A stretch of DNA of 64,000 nt from Serpens sp035497915 (GCF_035497915.1 NZ_DATJCS010000012.1:62001-126000); one strand, 5' to 3'; shown: positions 36,201-45,467, counted from the stretch's first letter. Numbers and translations: made by a program. Notes: generated by a model from the sequence alone, not told the origin.

Positions 36201-36393
36201 GTCTCGAGAAAGCACTGTCATGCCGTGCCCGTCAGCGCCTTTCTGGTCGCCACAGGCACGGTGCCGGTCCAAAGGGGTTGCACGCCTGACCCCGATCCGC
36301 TGGCCTTGCTCGGGAAGTATTTGCGATCATGCGCGGGTCGCACGGGTAGATGCCAAGAGCGACCTTTCCTTTCCGTGTAGCGGGGTGCGTGTC

Positions 36394-37044
36394 ATGAGCC
36401 TGACGATGGAAGCGATTTTGCAGGAGGCCCGTCCGGTTCTGCCGGTACTGGTGATCGAGGATGTGGGCAGCGCCCTTGAGCTGGCCCAGGCGCTGCATGC
36501 CGGTGGTGTCCGCGTCCTTGAGGTGACCCTGCGCACGCCGCGCGCGCTGGAGGCGGTGTCGATCATCCGCCGCGAATTGCCGGATCTGATCGTCGGCGCC
36601 GGCACCCTGATCCATGCCGAGCAGTTCCTCGAAGCCCGCGACGCCGGTGCGCAGTTCGCCGTCAGCCCCGGCTGCACCGAGCGCCTGGCGCTGGCGGCGG
36701 AAGACCTGCAGATGCCCTATCTGCCCGGCGTGCTGACGCCCTCGGAAGTGCTGATGGCGCTGGAATTCGGCTACCGCTCGCTGAAGCTGTTCCCGGCCAA
36801 CGGCACCGGCAGCGTGAAGATGCTCAAGAGCCTCAAGGGGCCGTTCACCGGTATCCGCTTCTGTCCCACCGGCGGCATCAACGTCGACAACCTCGCGACC
36901 TTCCTGCGTCTGCCCAACGTGGCCTGCGTCGGCGGCACCTGGATTGCCCCGGCCGATCTGGTCAAGGCGCGCGCCTGGGACCAGATCACCCAGCTGGCCA
37001 GCGAGGCCTGCTCGCTGGCTGCGAGTCTGGATGCACCGCGATGA
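36394..37044 (+). CDS. eda: KDPG/KHG aldolase
   Basis: Eda cleaves 2-keto-3-deoxy-6-phosphogluconate to pyruvate and glyceraldehyde 3-phosphate, the last step of the Entner-Doudoroff pathway. The 216-residue class I aldolase has Glu43 (VLEVTLRTP) and the Schiff-base Lys131 (RSLKLFPANG), plus CPTGGINVDN. The frame extends upstream to 36145, but that part lacks similarity, so I use the ATG at 36394. In many Pseudomonas eda follows zwf and pgl; here it follows the tRNA operon and overlaps a thioesterase gene by ATGA. Confidence 0.93.
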   Translation: MSLTMEAILQEARPVLPVLVIEDVGSALELAQALHAGGVRVLEVTLRTPRALEAVSIIRRELPDLIVGAGTLIHAEQFLEARDAGAQFAVSPGCTERLALAAEDLQMPYLPGVLTPSEVLMALEFGYRSLKLFPANGTGSVKMLKSLKGPFTGIRFCPTGGINVDNLATFLRLPNVACVGGTWIAPADLVKARAWDQITQLASEACSLAASLDAPR

Positions 37045-37490
37045 ACTGGGATCTGCCCGATCCCTTCGCGCTGGAGCTGGACGTGGTCGCGAATGACATC
37101 GATGAGCTGGGCCATGCCAACAACGCCGTCTACGTCAGGTGGATGGAGCGCTGTGCCTGGAGCCATTCGCAGCATCTCGGCCTGGACTTGGCCGCCTACC
37201 GGCGACTGGACCGGGCCATGGCCGTGGTGCGCCACGAAGTGGATTACCTGGCCAGTGCCTACCAGGGCGAGCACCTGTGCATGGGCACCTGGATCGTCGA
37301 GTCCGACCACAGGCTGCGGATGCTGCGGCGCTTCCAGCTGATTCGCCCCGCCGACGGCGTCACCCTGCTGCGCGCGCGGACCACCTTTGCCTGCATCGAG
37401 CTGTCCAGCGGCCGCCCGCGCCGCATGCCCCCCGAGTTCGTCGAAGGCTACGGCAAGGCGCTGGTGACGGCGCGTCTGGTCGATCGCTGA
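37041..37490 (+). CDS. YbgC/FadM-type acyl-CoA thioesterase
   Basis: The 149-residue hotdog-fold protein has the 4HBT-family motif DIDELGHANNAVYVRWMERC, with the conserved Asp/His-Asn active-site pattern, and length normal for the family. Such enzymes hydrolyse short- or long-chain acyl-CoAs. It overlaps eda by four bases (ATGA), so the two are translated from one mRNA, though no shared pathway is known to me. Confidence 0.82.
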   Translation: MNWDLPDPFALELDVVANDIDELGHANNAVYVRWMERCAWSHSQHLGLDLAAYRRLDRAMAVVRHEVDYLASAYQGEHLCMGTWIVESDHRLRMLRRFQLIRPADGVTLLRARTTFACIELSSGRPRRMPPEFVEGYGKALVTARLVDR

Positions 37491-37612
37491 AGGGCGATCC
37501 ATCCTGCGTCGGACAAGGGTCCGACTGGCGGCCAGAAAGGCGCTGACCGCCCTACATCTCGCGCGTTCATCTCCGTACACTACGCGCCCCTTGCGCTCCA
37601 CGAGTTATCCCC

Positions 37613-38584
37613 ATGCAAATCGCCCTGGCTCCCATGGAGGGGCTGGTCGACGAACTGATGCGCGACCTGCTCACCCGGGTGGGTGGCGTCGACTGGTGCG
37701 TCACCGAGTTCATTCGCGTCTGCGACCGCCTGCTGCCGGAAAGCCAGTTCCTCAAGCTGGCGCCGGAGCTGGCGCGCGGTTCGCGCACCGCCGCCGGCAC
37801 GCCGATGCGCGTGCAGCTGCTGGGCTCCGATCCCGTCTGCCTGGCCGACAATGCCGCCTTCGCCTGTGAGCTGGGCGCGCCGGTGATTGACCTGAACTTC
37901 GGCTGCCCGGCCAAGACGGTCAACAAATCGCGCGGCGGGGCGGTGTTGCTCAAGGAGCCGGAGCTGCTCTATCGCATCCTCGATGAGGTGCGCCGCGCGG
38001 TGCCGGCCGCGATTCCGGTCACCGCCAAGATGCGCCTGGGCGTCGACAGTCCGGACGGTGCGCTGGATTGCGCCCGCGCGCTGGTCGAAGGGGGCGCGGG
38101 GCAGTTGGTGGTGCATGCGCGGACCAAGGCGCAGGGCTACCGGCCGCCGGCGCACTGGGAGTGGGTTGCGCGGGTGCAGGAGGTGGTGCGCGTGCCGGTG
38201 TTCGCCAATGGCGAAATCTGGACGCTGGAGGACTGGCGGCGCTGCCGGGAAGTCAGTGGCGTGCAGGACGTGATGCTTGGTCGCGGCCTGGTGGCGCGCC
38301 CCGACCTGGCGCGGCAAATTGCTGCCGCCCGCGCCGGCGAGCCCGTCGCGCCCATGGGCTGGTTTGAATTGCTGCCCCTGTTGCGCGAGTTCTGGCAGCG
38401 CTCGCGCAGCCGCCTGGCGCCACGCTACGCGCCGGGTCGTCTCAAACAGTGGCTCGGCATGCTGGCCCGTGGCTATCCGGAGGCCATCACCTTGTTCGAG
38501 CGGATTCGCCGGGAACAGGACTGCGACCGCATCGAAGCGCTGTTGCGTGCGGAAGGCGAGGAAGCGCTCCTGCGGGCCGGCTGA
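37613..38584 (+). CDS. dusC: tRNA-dihydrouridine(16) synthase DusC
   Basis: Dus enzymes reduce uridines in the tRNA D loop with FMN and NADPH. The 323-residue protein starts MQIALAPMEGLVD and has the catalytic Cys98 in DLNFGCPAKTVNKSRGGA and the FMN-binding VHARTKAQGY and FANGEIW. The first residues and the sequence after the catalytic Cys fit the DusC branch better than DusA or DusB. The C-terminal helical domain is present. Confidence 0.9.
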   Translation: MQIALAPMEGLVDELMRDLLTRVGGVDWCVTEFIRVCDRLLPESQFLKLAPELARGSRTAAGTPMRVQLLGSDPVCLADNAAFACELGAPVIDLNFGCPAKTVNKSRGGAVLLKEPELLYRILDEVRRAVPAAIPVTAKMRLGVDSPDGALDCARALVEGGAGQLVVHARTKAQGYRPPAHWEWVARVQEVVRVPVFANGEIWTLEDWRRCREVSGVQDVMLGRGLVARPDLARQIAAARAGEPVAPMGWFELLPLLREFWQRSRSRLAPRYAPGRLKQWLGMLARGYPEAITLFERIRREQDCDRIEALLRAEGEEALLRAG

Positions 38585-38762
38585 CTTGCCGCTGCGCTGT
38601 ACACGACTATCGTGACAAAACGGTTACGACGCAGGTTCGCTGGTCGCATGGATGCACTCGGGTTGTCGTGTGCGGGAGGAACGTCGTGCCGGCAAGCCGG
38701 AGGCGTGGGTGCCGCACCGGGATTTTCTGCTTGCGGATAACCCGCGTTGCCTGGAAGCCCGT

Positions 38763-40427
38763 ATGCCCGTTCTCAAGCCTCTCCTGCTGCTCGCCTATCT
38801 CGTTTCCGGTCACCGCTACTACATGGCGCGCCTGGCCGAACTGGAAGGCACCGCTGCCACCGTCATGTTCCTCGGGCTGTTCGCCCTGCTGGTCGTCTGC
38901 CTGTTCCTGGCGGCCTACAGCCGGCAGGCGCTTCTGCGCTGGGGCTACGCGCTGGCGCTGTTCGGCGCCGCGGCGTTCTTCGATGCCTACCATCGCGTCA
39001 CGGTCGACTACCTGACCTATCCGCAGTTCGTTTCGCTGCTGCATTCCCATGCCTTCATCGACGAGGCCTACCACCAGTTTCGCGACAGCATCCTGCACGC
39101 CACGGCAATCGGTCTGCTGCTGCTGTTCGGTATCGGCCTGAAGCCGGTTGCCGCGCCAGTGTCGGGCTGGGTGGCCGGCGCCGCGCCCTGGGTCGGCCTG
39201 CTGCTGCTGGCCAGCGTGCTGTTCGTGCGCGCCGGCGCGGGCGCGCGCGGCCTGCCGGTGATGTACACGCCGCTGGCCTATCTGGGCCTGTATGGCTACG
39301 AAGCGCTGAGCGACACCGTGGGCGAGCGCCAGCCGGTCACGCTGCCGCGTGGCGAGCGGATCATCGATCACGACATCGTGCTGATCATCGATGAGAGCGT
39401 GTCCGGGCATTACCTGGACATCAATCACCCGCAGGGCGTGCCCAGCGGCCTGACCGCCCTGCCGGCCGGGGTGAGCCTGTTCAACTACGGTTATGCTGCC
39501 TCGATCGCCAACTGCAGCGCCGACACCAACGTCACCCTGCGCTATGGCGGCACCCGCGACGATTATCTGCGCATCAATTCGACCATGCCGTCCATCTGGC
39601 AATACGCCCGGCAGGCCGGCCTGCGCACGGTCTACATCGATGCCCAGCGCACCCATGGCGCCCTGCAGAACCTGATGACCAAGGACGAGGTGCTGGAGCT
39701 GGATGCCTTCATCCAGTACGACGATGTGCGGGTGCGCGACCGCGACATGGCGGTGGCGGACAGCCTGATCGAGCTGCTCGGCAATGATCAGCCCGAGCTG
39801 ATTCTGGTCAACAAGATGGGCGCGCACTTCCCGGTGCACGACAAGTTTCCGGACGAATTCCTGCGCTACCAGCCGGCGCTGCCGCGCGGTCGCTACCTGG
39901 ACATCGGCGACACCGGCGAGCGGGACGGCTTCAATGGCACGGCCGAGGACTGGATCCGCTACCGCAACTCCTACCGCAACACCCTGTTGTGGAATGTCGG
40001 GGAATTCTTCACCCGCCTGCTGGCGCACGCCGACCTGAGCCGCGCCGTGGTGCTGTACACCTCGGACCACGGCCAGGACCTGCATGAGCGCGGCAATCCC
40101 GGGCTGAACACCCACTGTGGTGGCGACCCGGTGGTGGAGGAGGGCCTGGTGCCACTGATCGTCCTGCAGGGCGGCAACCTGGCGACCCTCGACTGGCAGG
40201 CCGAGCTAGATGCCAATCGCAACAACTCCAGCCACTACAACCTGTTCCCGACCCTGCTGGAGCTGCTTGGCTACCAACGCGAGGCGATACGAGCGACTTA
40301 TGGCGCCTCGCTGAGCCAGCGCAGCGATGACGAGTTCACCTTCAACACCCGCTTCAATGCCCGGCTGGGTGCCGAGCCCGCCTGGAAGCGCATCGAGCTC
40401 GACGACGTGGTGTCGCCGGACCTGTGA
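38763..40427 (+). CDS. EptA-like membrane sulfatase/phosphoethanolamine transferase
   Basis: The 554-residue protein has about four N-terminal membrane segments (residues 30-155) and a C-terminal alkaline-phosphatase/sulfatase-fold domain from about residue 200. The metal and nucleophile motifs are visible: IIDESVSGHY with Glu211, a putative nucleophile Thr255 in NCSADTNVT (four residues after Cys, as in MCR-1), and TSDHGQDLHE near residue 435. The second Cys that forms a disulfide behind the nucleophile in MCR-1/EptA is absent (Tyr instead). It may add phosphoethanolamine or another phosphoryl group to lipid A, a glycan or a protein. It lies between dusC and the flagellar rod genes. Confidence 0.72.
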   Translation: MPVLKPLLLLAYLVSGHRYYMARLAELEGTAATVMFLGLFALLVVCLFLAAYSRQALLRWGYALALFGAAAFFDAYHRVTVDYLTYPQFVSLLHSHAFIDEAYHQFRDSILHATAIGLLLLFGIGLKPVAAPVSGWVAGAAPWVGLLLLASVLFVRAGAGARGLPVMYTPLAYLGLYGYEALSDTVGERQPVTLPRGERIIDHDIVLIIDESVSGHYLDINHPQGVPSGLTALPAGVSLFNYGYAASIANCSADTNVTLRYGGTRDDYLRINSTMPSIWQYARQAGLRTVYIDAQRTHGALQNLMTKDEVLELDAFIQYDDVRVRDRDMAVADSLIELLGNDQPELILVNKMGAHFPVHDKFPDEFLRYQPALPRGRYLDIGDTGERDGFNGTAEDWIRYRNSYRNTLLWNVGEFFTRLLAHADLSRAVVLYTSDHGQDLHERGNPGLNTHCGGDPVVEEGLVPLIVLQGGNLATLDWQAELDANRNNSSHYNLFPTLLELLGYQREAIRATYGASLSQRSDDEFTFNTRFNARLGAEPAWKRIELDDVVSPDL

Positions 40428-40451
40428 CCCGACCCCGCTTTTGGCTTTTTT

Positions 40452-40521
40452 TGTAGGAGCGGACTTGTCCGCGAGCTCTTTCGTGCAATCCCCAAGAGCT
40501 CGCGAATGAATTCGCTCCCAC
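40452..40521. repeat. Inverted REP pair before the flgB promoter
   Basis: TGTAGGAGCGGACTTGTCCG with CGAGCTC and the inverse GAGCTCGCGAATGAATTCGC with TCCCAC form a hairpin-capable pair, the same type as at 31704. It separates the Ept-like gene from the flagellar promoter. Confidence 0.85.
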
Positions 40522-40642
40522 GGGTGCGCTGGCCTTCGCCCTGGCAGTCGCCTTTGCCGTCGAGCGGCAAGCGGGTGCCGCCCGGCGTGTTGCTGCCTTC
40601 GATATCGTTGCGCAAGTGCCTGAAATCAAAGGGATTGTGTAG

Positions 40643-40659
40643 CTGGCACAGTGCTTGCT
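40643..40659 (+). promoter_or_regulatory. Sigma-54 promoter of flgBCDE
   Basis: CTGGCACAGTGCTTGCT fits the -24/-12 consensus YTGGCACGNNNNTTGCW with the invariant GG and GC exactly ten bases apart. It lies 62 bases before flgB. FleQ/FleR-type activators use such promoters in Pseudomonas flagellar operons. Confidence 0.9.
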
Positions 40660-40721
40660 TTCCTTCTGGCAGGCAAGGCGCCCGGCAACGGCGCCCGGCA
40701 AACGATTCGAGGGAAAGGCAC

Positions 40722-41123
40722 ATGGCTATCAGTTTCGACAAGGCGCTGGGGATCCACGAGAAGGCTCTGAACTTCCGCGCGCAGCGTGCCGAGGTGCTGG
40801 CGAACAACATCGCCAACGCCGACACGCCGCACTACAAGGCGCGCGACCTGGAGTTCTCCAGCGTGCTGGCCAGCCAGACCAACAAGAGCGGCACCTTCAA
40901 CCTGAACCGCACCAGCGCCCGCCACATCGAGGGCGAGGGCGTGTCGTTCAGCGCCGAGTCGCTGCAGTACCGCACCCCGCATCACCCGTCCATCGATGGC
41001 AACACCGTGGACGCCCAGGTCGAACAGGCTGCGTACACCAAGAACGCGGTGGACTTCCAGGCCAGCTTCACCTTCCTCAACAGCAAGTTCAAAGGCCTGA
41101 TGTCGGCCATCAAGGGGGAATAA
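40722..41123 (+). CDS. flgB: Flagellar basal-body rod protein FlgB
   Basis: FlgB forms the base of the rod. The 133-residue protein has the rod-protein N-terminus with the ANNIANADTPHYKARD motif and a hydrophobic C-terminal helix. The ATG at 40722 is the family start; the frame extends upstream through the sigma-54 promoter and REP, which are not coding. Confidence 0.96.
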   Translation: MAISFDKALGIHEKALNFRAQRAEVLANNIANADTPHYKARDLEFSSVLASQTNKSGTFNLNRTSARHIEGEGVSFSAESLQYRTPHHPSIDGNTVDAQVEQAAYTKNAVDFQASFTFLNSKFKGLMSAIKGE

Positions 41124-41126
41124 GCC

Positions 41127-41570
41127 ATGTCGCTGACCAACGTATTCAACATCGCCGGTAGCGGCATGAGCGCCCAGAGCACCCGCCTGAACACCGTGGC
41201 GAGCAACATCGCCAACGCCGAAACCGTGTCCTCCAGCCTGGAAGAGACCTACCGCGCCCGCAAGCCGGTGTTCGCCACCATGCTGCAGCAGCAGGTCAAT
41301 CCGGCCGGTCAGTCGCTGTTCGCCGAGCAGGACGCCGCCGGTTACGGCGTGCGCGTCGCCGGCATCGTCGAAGACCAGGCCGAGCTGCAGGCCCGCTACG
41401 AGCCGACCCATCCGGCGGCGGACAAGGACGGCTACGTCTACTACCCGAACGTCAACGTGGTCGAGGAAATGGCCGACATGATCGCCGCCAGCCGCGCCTT
41501 CCAGACCAACACCGAAATGATGAATACCGCCAAAACCATGCTGCAGAAGGTGCTGACCCTCGGTCAGTAA
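41127..41570 (+). CDS. flgC: Flagellar basal-body rod protein FlgC
   Basis: FlgC is the second proximal rod subunit. The 147-residue protein has the conserved VASNIANAETV near the start and the C-terminal NVNVVEEMADMIAASRAFQT. It starts three bases after flgB. Confidence 0.97.
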   Translation: MSLTNVFNIAGSGMSAQSTRLNTVASNIANAETVSSSLEETYRARKPVFATMLQQQVNPAGQSLFAEQDAAGYGVRVAGIVEDQAELQARYEPTHPAADKDGYVYYPNVNVVEEMADMIAASRAFQTNTEMMNTAKTMLQKVLTLGQ

Positions 41571-41582
41571 AGGTGAAGGATC

Positions 41583-42260
41583 ATGAGCACGATCAATACC
41601 AATACATCCCAGTCGATTCTTGACCAGTACCAGGTCAAGCAGAAGCCGAACACCACGGGCGACGCCGCCCTGGGCAAGGATTCCTTCCTGCAGCTGCTGG
41701 TTGCCCAGATGGAAAACCAGAACCCGCTGGACCCGCAGGACAACACCCAGTTCGTTGCCCAGCTCGCGCAATTCTCCAGCCTGGAAAGCATGAACAACCT
41801 GAACTCGACGGTGGAGTCCTTCATGGGCAGCTACCAGTCGTCCCAGGCGCTGCAGGCCTCCTCGCTGGTCGGTCGCTCGGTCATCGTGCAGACCGGCAAG
41901 GCGCTGGTGGACACCAGCAAGAGCATGACCGGCAACGTGATGATGCCGGCCGATGGCAGCAACCTGAACGTGAAGATCTACGACGACAAGGGTGCTCTGG
42001 TGAAGACCATGCCCATGGGGGACTGGAGCGCCGGTACCGTCGACTTCATCTGGGATGGCGTCAACGACAAGAACGAGAAGGTCGAGTCCGGCAACTACAC
42101 CTTCGTCGCCGAAGCGCAGATCGATGGTGAGGCGGTCGCGCTGCCCACCTACCTGCCCGCCACCGTCAACAGCGTCACCCTGGCGGGTGGCGAAATGCAT
42201 CTGAACCTGGCTGGCATGGGGCGTCTGCCGCTCTCCAGCGTACTGACCATCGGCCAATAA
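41583..42260 (+). CDS. flgD: Flagellar hook-cap protein FlgD
   Basis: FlgD caps the growing hook and helps FlgE polymerise. The 225-residue protein has the N-terminal signature LGKDSFLQLLVAQMENQNPL and a C-terminal Ig-like/tudor region (GDWSAGTVDFIWDGVNDKNE). Length is normal. Confidence 0.97.
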   Translation: MSTINTNTSQSILDQYQVKQKPNTTGDAALGKDSFLQLLVAQMENQNPLDPQDNTQFVAQLAQFSSLESMNNLNSTVESFMGSYQSSQALQASSLVGRSVIVQTGKALVDTSKSMTGNVMMPADGSNLNVKIYDDKGALVKTMPMGDWSAGTVDFIWDGVNDKNEKVESGNYTFVAEAQIDGEAVALPTYLPATVNSVTLAGGEMHLNLAGMGRLPLSSVLTIGQ

Positions 42261-42284
42261 CCGGTTTCTGAAAGGAGTTTCACC

Positions 42285-43622
42285 ATGTCGTTCAACGTCG
42301 CTCTGAGCGGTCTGGCTGCGGCCAACAAGGACCTCGCCGTTACCGGCAACAACATCGCCAACGTCGCCACCACCGGCTTCAAGGGTTCGCGCGCCGAATT
42401 CGCCGACGTCTACTCGGCCTCCATCCTCGGTACCGGCGGCAAGGTCGCCGGCGCCGGCGTGCGCACCGCCGCCATCTCCCAGCAGTTTACCCAGGGCAAC
42501 ATCAACCACACCGGCAACAGCCTGGACCTGGCGATCAACGGCAACGGTTTCTTCGCGATGAGCGCGCAGGGCCAGATGATGTACACCCGTGCCGGCGAGT
42601 TTGGTACCGACAAGGACGGCTATATCCAGAACAGTTCCGGCTTCCGTCTGCAGGGCTTCCCGGTGGGTGCGGGCGGGCAGATTCTGCAGGGCAAGAAGGT
42701 CGACCTGCAGGTGGACACCTCCAGCGTGTCACCCAAGGCTACCAGCCTGATCAACGAGACCATCAACCTGGACTCGACTGCGTCGATCATTCCGGCGGCC
42801 CCAGGTTTCGATTCCAGCGACCCGGAGACCTTCAATTGGTCGACCTCGGTGCCGGTGTACGACTCGCTGGGCAACTCGCACACCATGACCCACTACTTCT
42901 CGAGGCGGCAGGAGGTATTGCCGGCCACGGGAACCTATTGGGAGATGTACACGCTGATCGATGGGCTCGATCCGTTGGACCCGACCAGCAACGTGCCGAC
43001 GCCGGAGCGTTTGGAATTCGATACCTACGGCCGCCTGACCATGCCGGCTGCGGGTGAGTTCACTATCCCGATGGGCGATCCTACTGCGACGCCTCCTGTC
43101 GTTGGCTGGGTTCCGCAGCAAATCACCGATGCCACCACCAACCCGCCGACCGCCGTGGCCAACGGTGCCGTGGCCAACCCGACCGGTGTCACCGTCAGCT
43201 TTGCCGACATGACCCAGTTCAACGCCGTCTCAGCCGTCACCAGCCAGAAGCAGGACGGTTACGCCACCGGCCAGTTGTCCGGACTGAACATCGACGAAAA
43301 CGGCAATATGTTTGCCGCCTTCACCAACGGCGAGTCCAAGCTGATCGGCCAGGTGATGCTGGTGAACTTCTCCAACCCGCAGGGCCTCAAGCCGGTCGGC
43401 GGCACCGCCTGGGTGGAAACCTACGCCTCGGGCGTGCCGATCGAGGGCATGGCCAAGAGCGGTACCTTCGGTGCCATCCAGGCCGGCGCGCTGGAAGAAT
43501 CCAACGTCGACCTGACCGCGCAGCTGGTGCAACTGATCAAGGCGCAGAGTAACTACCAGGCCAACGCCAAGACGGTGACCACGCAAACCACCGTCATGCA
43601 GACCACCATCAACATGACCTGA
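42285..43622 (+). CDS. flgE: Flagellar hook protein FlgE
   Basis: FlgE is the hook subunit. The 445-residue protein has the rod/hook N-terminus (SGLAAANKDLAVTGNNIANV) and C-terminus (ALEESNVDLTAQLVQLIKAQ), with a variable middle domain at about 180-320. An intrinsic terminator follows, so flgBCDE is one transcriptional unit. Confidence 0.97.
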   Translation: MSFNVALSGLAAANKDLAVTGNNIANVATTGFKGSRAEFADVYSASILGTGGKVAGAGVRTAAISQQFTQGNINHTGNSLDLAINGNGFFAMSAQGQMMYTRAGEFGTDKDGYIQNSSGFRLQGFPVGAGGQILQGKKVDLQVDTSSVSPKATSLINETINLDSTASIIPAAPGFDSSDPETFNWSTSVPVYDSLGNSHTMTHYFSRRQEVLPATGTYWEMYTLIDGLDPLDPTSNVPTPERLEFDTYGRLTMPAAGEFTIPMGDPTATPPVVGWVPQQITDATTNPPTAVANGAVANPTGVTVSFADMTQFNAVSAVTSQKQDGYATGQLSGLNIDENGNMFAAFTNGESKLIGQVMLVNFSNPQGLKPVGGTAWVETYASGVPIEGMAKSGTFGAIQAGALEESNVDLTAQLVQLIKAQSNYQANAKTVTTQTTVMQTTINMT

Positions 43623-43638
43623 TGGTTGGGTAAATGAG

Positions 43639-43668
43639 AAAACGGGAGCCTGCGGGCTCCCGTTTTTG
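43639..43668 (+). terminator. Intrinsic terminator after flgE
   Basis: AACGGGAGCC and GGCTCCCGTT form a perfect ten-base stem with loop TGCG, followed by TTTTGTTT. Confidence 0.93.
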
Positions 43669-43708
43669 TTTGCGAATTTCGAAAAGTGGAGGGGAGGTTG
43701 CGGCCTCT

Positions 43709-43779
43709 TGTAGGGCCGGGAGCCGAATGCCCACGCTTCGGCTGCGTTGCCCTTTGCGTCGGCCGGGATAAACCCGGCC
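43709..43779. repeat. Extragenic palindrome pair (GGCCGGGA type)
   Basis: TGTAGGGCCGGG at 43709-43720 and GGCCGGGATAAACCCGGCC at 43761-43779 belong to the same family as the copies near 2597 and 63151. They fill the gap between the flgE terminator and the flgF promoter. Confidence 0.7.
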
Positions 43780-43801
43780 CCACAGGTTTCGCGGTTTTAG
43801 T

Positions 43802-43818
43802 TTGGCACGATGCTTGCT
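43802..43818 (+). promoter_or_regulatory. Sigma-54 promoter of flgFGHIJKL
   Basis: TTGGCACGATGCTTGCT fits the sigma-54 consensus almost perfectly, with GG and GC ten bases apart, 51 bases before flgF. Confidence 0.92.
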
Positions 43819-43869
43819 CCTCCTCTGGCAAGGCCCGCAAGGGCGGCAAGAACCTGCCGGAGGATTGAA

Positions 43870-44607
43870 GTGGACAAGATGCTGTATGTGGCAATGACCG
43901 GTGCCAGCCAGAACACTCTGGCGCTGCAGTCGCATGCCAACAATCTGGCCAACGTTTCCACCCACGGTTTTCGTCGCGACTTCGAGCAGGCGCGCTCCAT
44001 GCCGGTGTTCGGCGATAGCCTGCCGGCGCGCGCCTATGCCATGAGCGAGCGTCCGGGTACCGACTTCACCCCCGGCGCACTGCAGGAAACCGGTCGCGAG
44101 CTGGATATCGCCATCGAGGGTGACGGTTGGATCGCCGTGCAGACCCCGCTGGGCGAGGAAGCCTACGTGCGCACCGCCAGCCTGAAGATCGATGCCGTGG
44201 GCATCCTGCGCGCCGGCAACGATTTGCCGGTGATTGGCAATGCCGGCCCGGTGGTGATTCCGCCGGAGCAGAAGGTCGAGATCGGCCGTGACGGCACCAT
44301 CAGCGTCCGCGCGCTCGGCGAGAACCCCAACGTGATGGCCGTGGTGGACCGCGTGAAGCTGGTCAACCCGGACCCTGCGAACCTGGAAAAGGGTCTCGAC
44401 GGCCTGATCCACCACACCGGCGGCCCCATCGAGGCCGACGCCAATGTCCAGCTGGTTTCCGGCTTCGTGGAAACCAGCAACGTGAATGCCGTGGCCGAGA
44501 TGACTTCCATCCTGGCCCTGTCCCGCCAGTTCGAACTGCAAGTGAAGTTGATGCGCACCGCCGAGGATGATGCCGCGGCGATGACCAAGGTCATGCAGAT
44601 CGGTTGA
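43870..44607 (+). CDS. flgF: Flagellar basal-body rod protein FlgF
   Basis: FlgF is a proximal rod subunit. The 245-residue protein has the N-terminal QSHANNLANVSTHGFRRDFE and the C-terminal SNVNAVAEMTSILALSRQFE. The start is a GTG at 43870, behind GAGGATTGAA; the open frame upstream runs into the promoter. Confidence 0.95.
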   Translation: MDKMLYVAMTGASQNTLALQSHANNLANVSTHGFRRDFEQARSMPVFGDSLPARAYAMSERPGTDFTPGALQETGRELDIAIEGDGWIAVQTPLGEEAYVRTASLKIDAVGILRAGNDLPVIGNAGPVVIPPEQKVEIGRDGTISVRALGENPNVMAVVDRVKLVNPDPANLEKGLDGLIHHTGGPIEADANVQLVSGFVETSNVNAVAEMTSILALSRQFELQVKLMRTAEDDAAAMTKVMQIG

Positions 44608-44649
44608 TTCGAGACGGCGCCAGGCGGCGCCGCATGAAGGAGATTTCCA

Positions 44650-45435
44650 ATGCTTCAGGCCCTGTGGGTAAGCAAGACCGGTCTGTCCGCCCAGGACATG
44701 AACCTGACCACCATTTCCAACAACCTGGCCAACGTCTCGACCACCGGTTTCAAGAAGGACCGCGCCGAGTTCCAGGACCTGCTCTACCAGGTTCGCCGCC
44801 AGCCGGGCGCCAATACCACCCAGGACACCGAGCTGCCCTCCGGCCTGCAACTGGGTACCGGTGTGCGTATCGTCGGCACCCAGAAGAACTTCACCGGCGG
44901 CAGCCTGCAGACCACCGACCAGCCGCTGGACATGGCCATCAACGGCCGGGGCTTCTTCCAGATCCTCACCCCGGACGGCACCGTGGCCTACACCCGCGAC
45001 GGCACCTTCCACCTGAATTCCGAAGGCCAGGTGGTCACCGCCAACGGTTATGCGCTGGAGCCGGCGATTGTCGTGCCGCCGGAAACCCAGACCTTCACCG
45101 TGGGCCAGGACGGCACCGTGTCGGTCACCGTGTTCGGGGATCCCGCCTCGCAGGTGATCGGTAACCTGCAGACCGCCGACTTCATCAACCCCGCCGGTCT
45201 GCAGGCCGTGGGCGGCAACCTGTTCCTGGAGACCGCCGCCAGCGGCGCGCCGCAGGTCGGCCAGCCGGGCATGAACGGCCTGGGCACCGTGCTGCAGGAA
45301 ACCCTGGAAAACTCCAACGTCAGCACCGTGGAAGAGCTGGTGAACATGATCACTACCCAGCGCGCCTACGAGATGAACTCCAAGGTGATTTCCACCGCCG
45401 ACTCCATGCTCGGTTTCGTTACCCAGCAGCTGTAA
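44650..45435 (+). CDS. flgG: Flagellar distal rod protein FlgG
   Basis: FlgG builds the distal rod. The 261-residue protein has MLQALWVSKTGLSAQDMNLT at the start, NNLANVSTTGFKKDRAEFQD and the C-terminal ENSNVSTVEELVNMITTQRA. Length is normal. In Campylobacter FlgG is a target of an Ept-type enzyme, relevant to the neighbour at 38763. Confidence 0.97.
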   Translation: MLQALWVSKTGLSAQDMNLTTISNNLANVSTTGFKKDRAEFQDLLYQVRRQPGANTTQDTELPSGLQLGTGVRIVGTQKNFTGGSLQTTDQPLDMAINGRGFFQILTPDGTVAYTRDGTFHLNSEGQVVTANGYALEPAIVVPPETQTFTVGQDGTVSVTVFGDPASQVIGNLQTADFINPAGLQAVGGNLFLETAASGAPQVGQPGMNGLGTVLQETLENSNVSTVEELVNMITTQRAYEMNSKVISTADSMLGFVTQQL

Positions 45436-45467
45436 AGGTGCTTAGCGAGTCTCCAGAGGTCGTGTCC

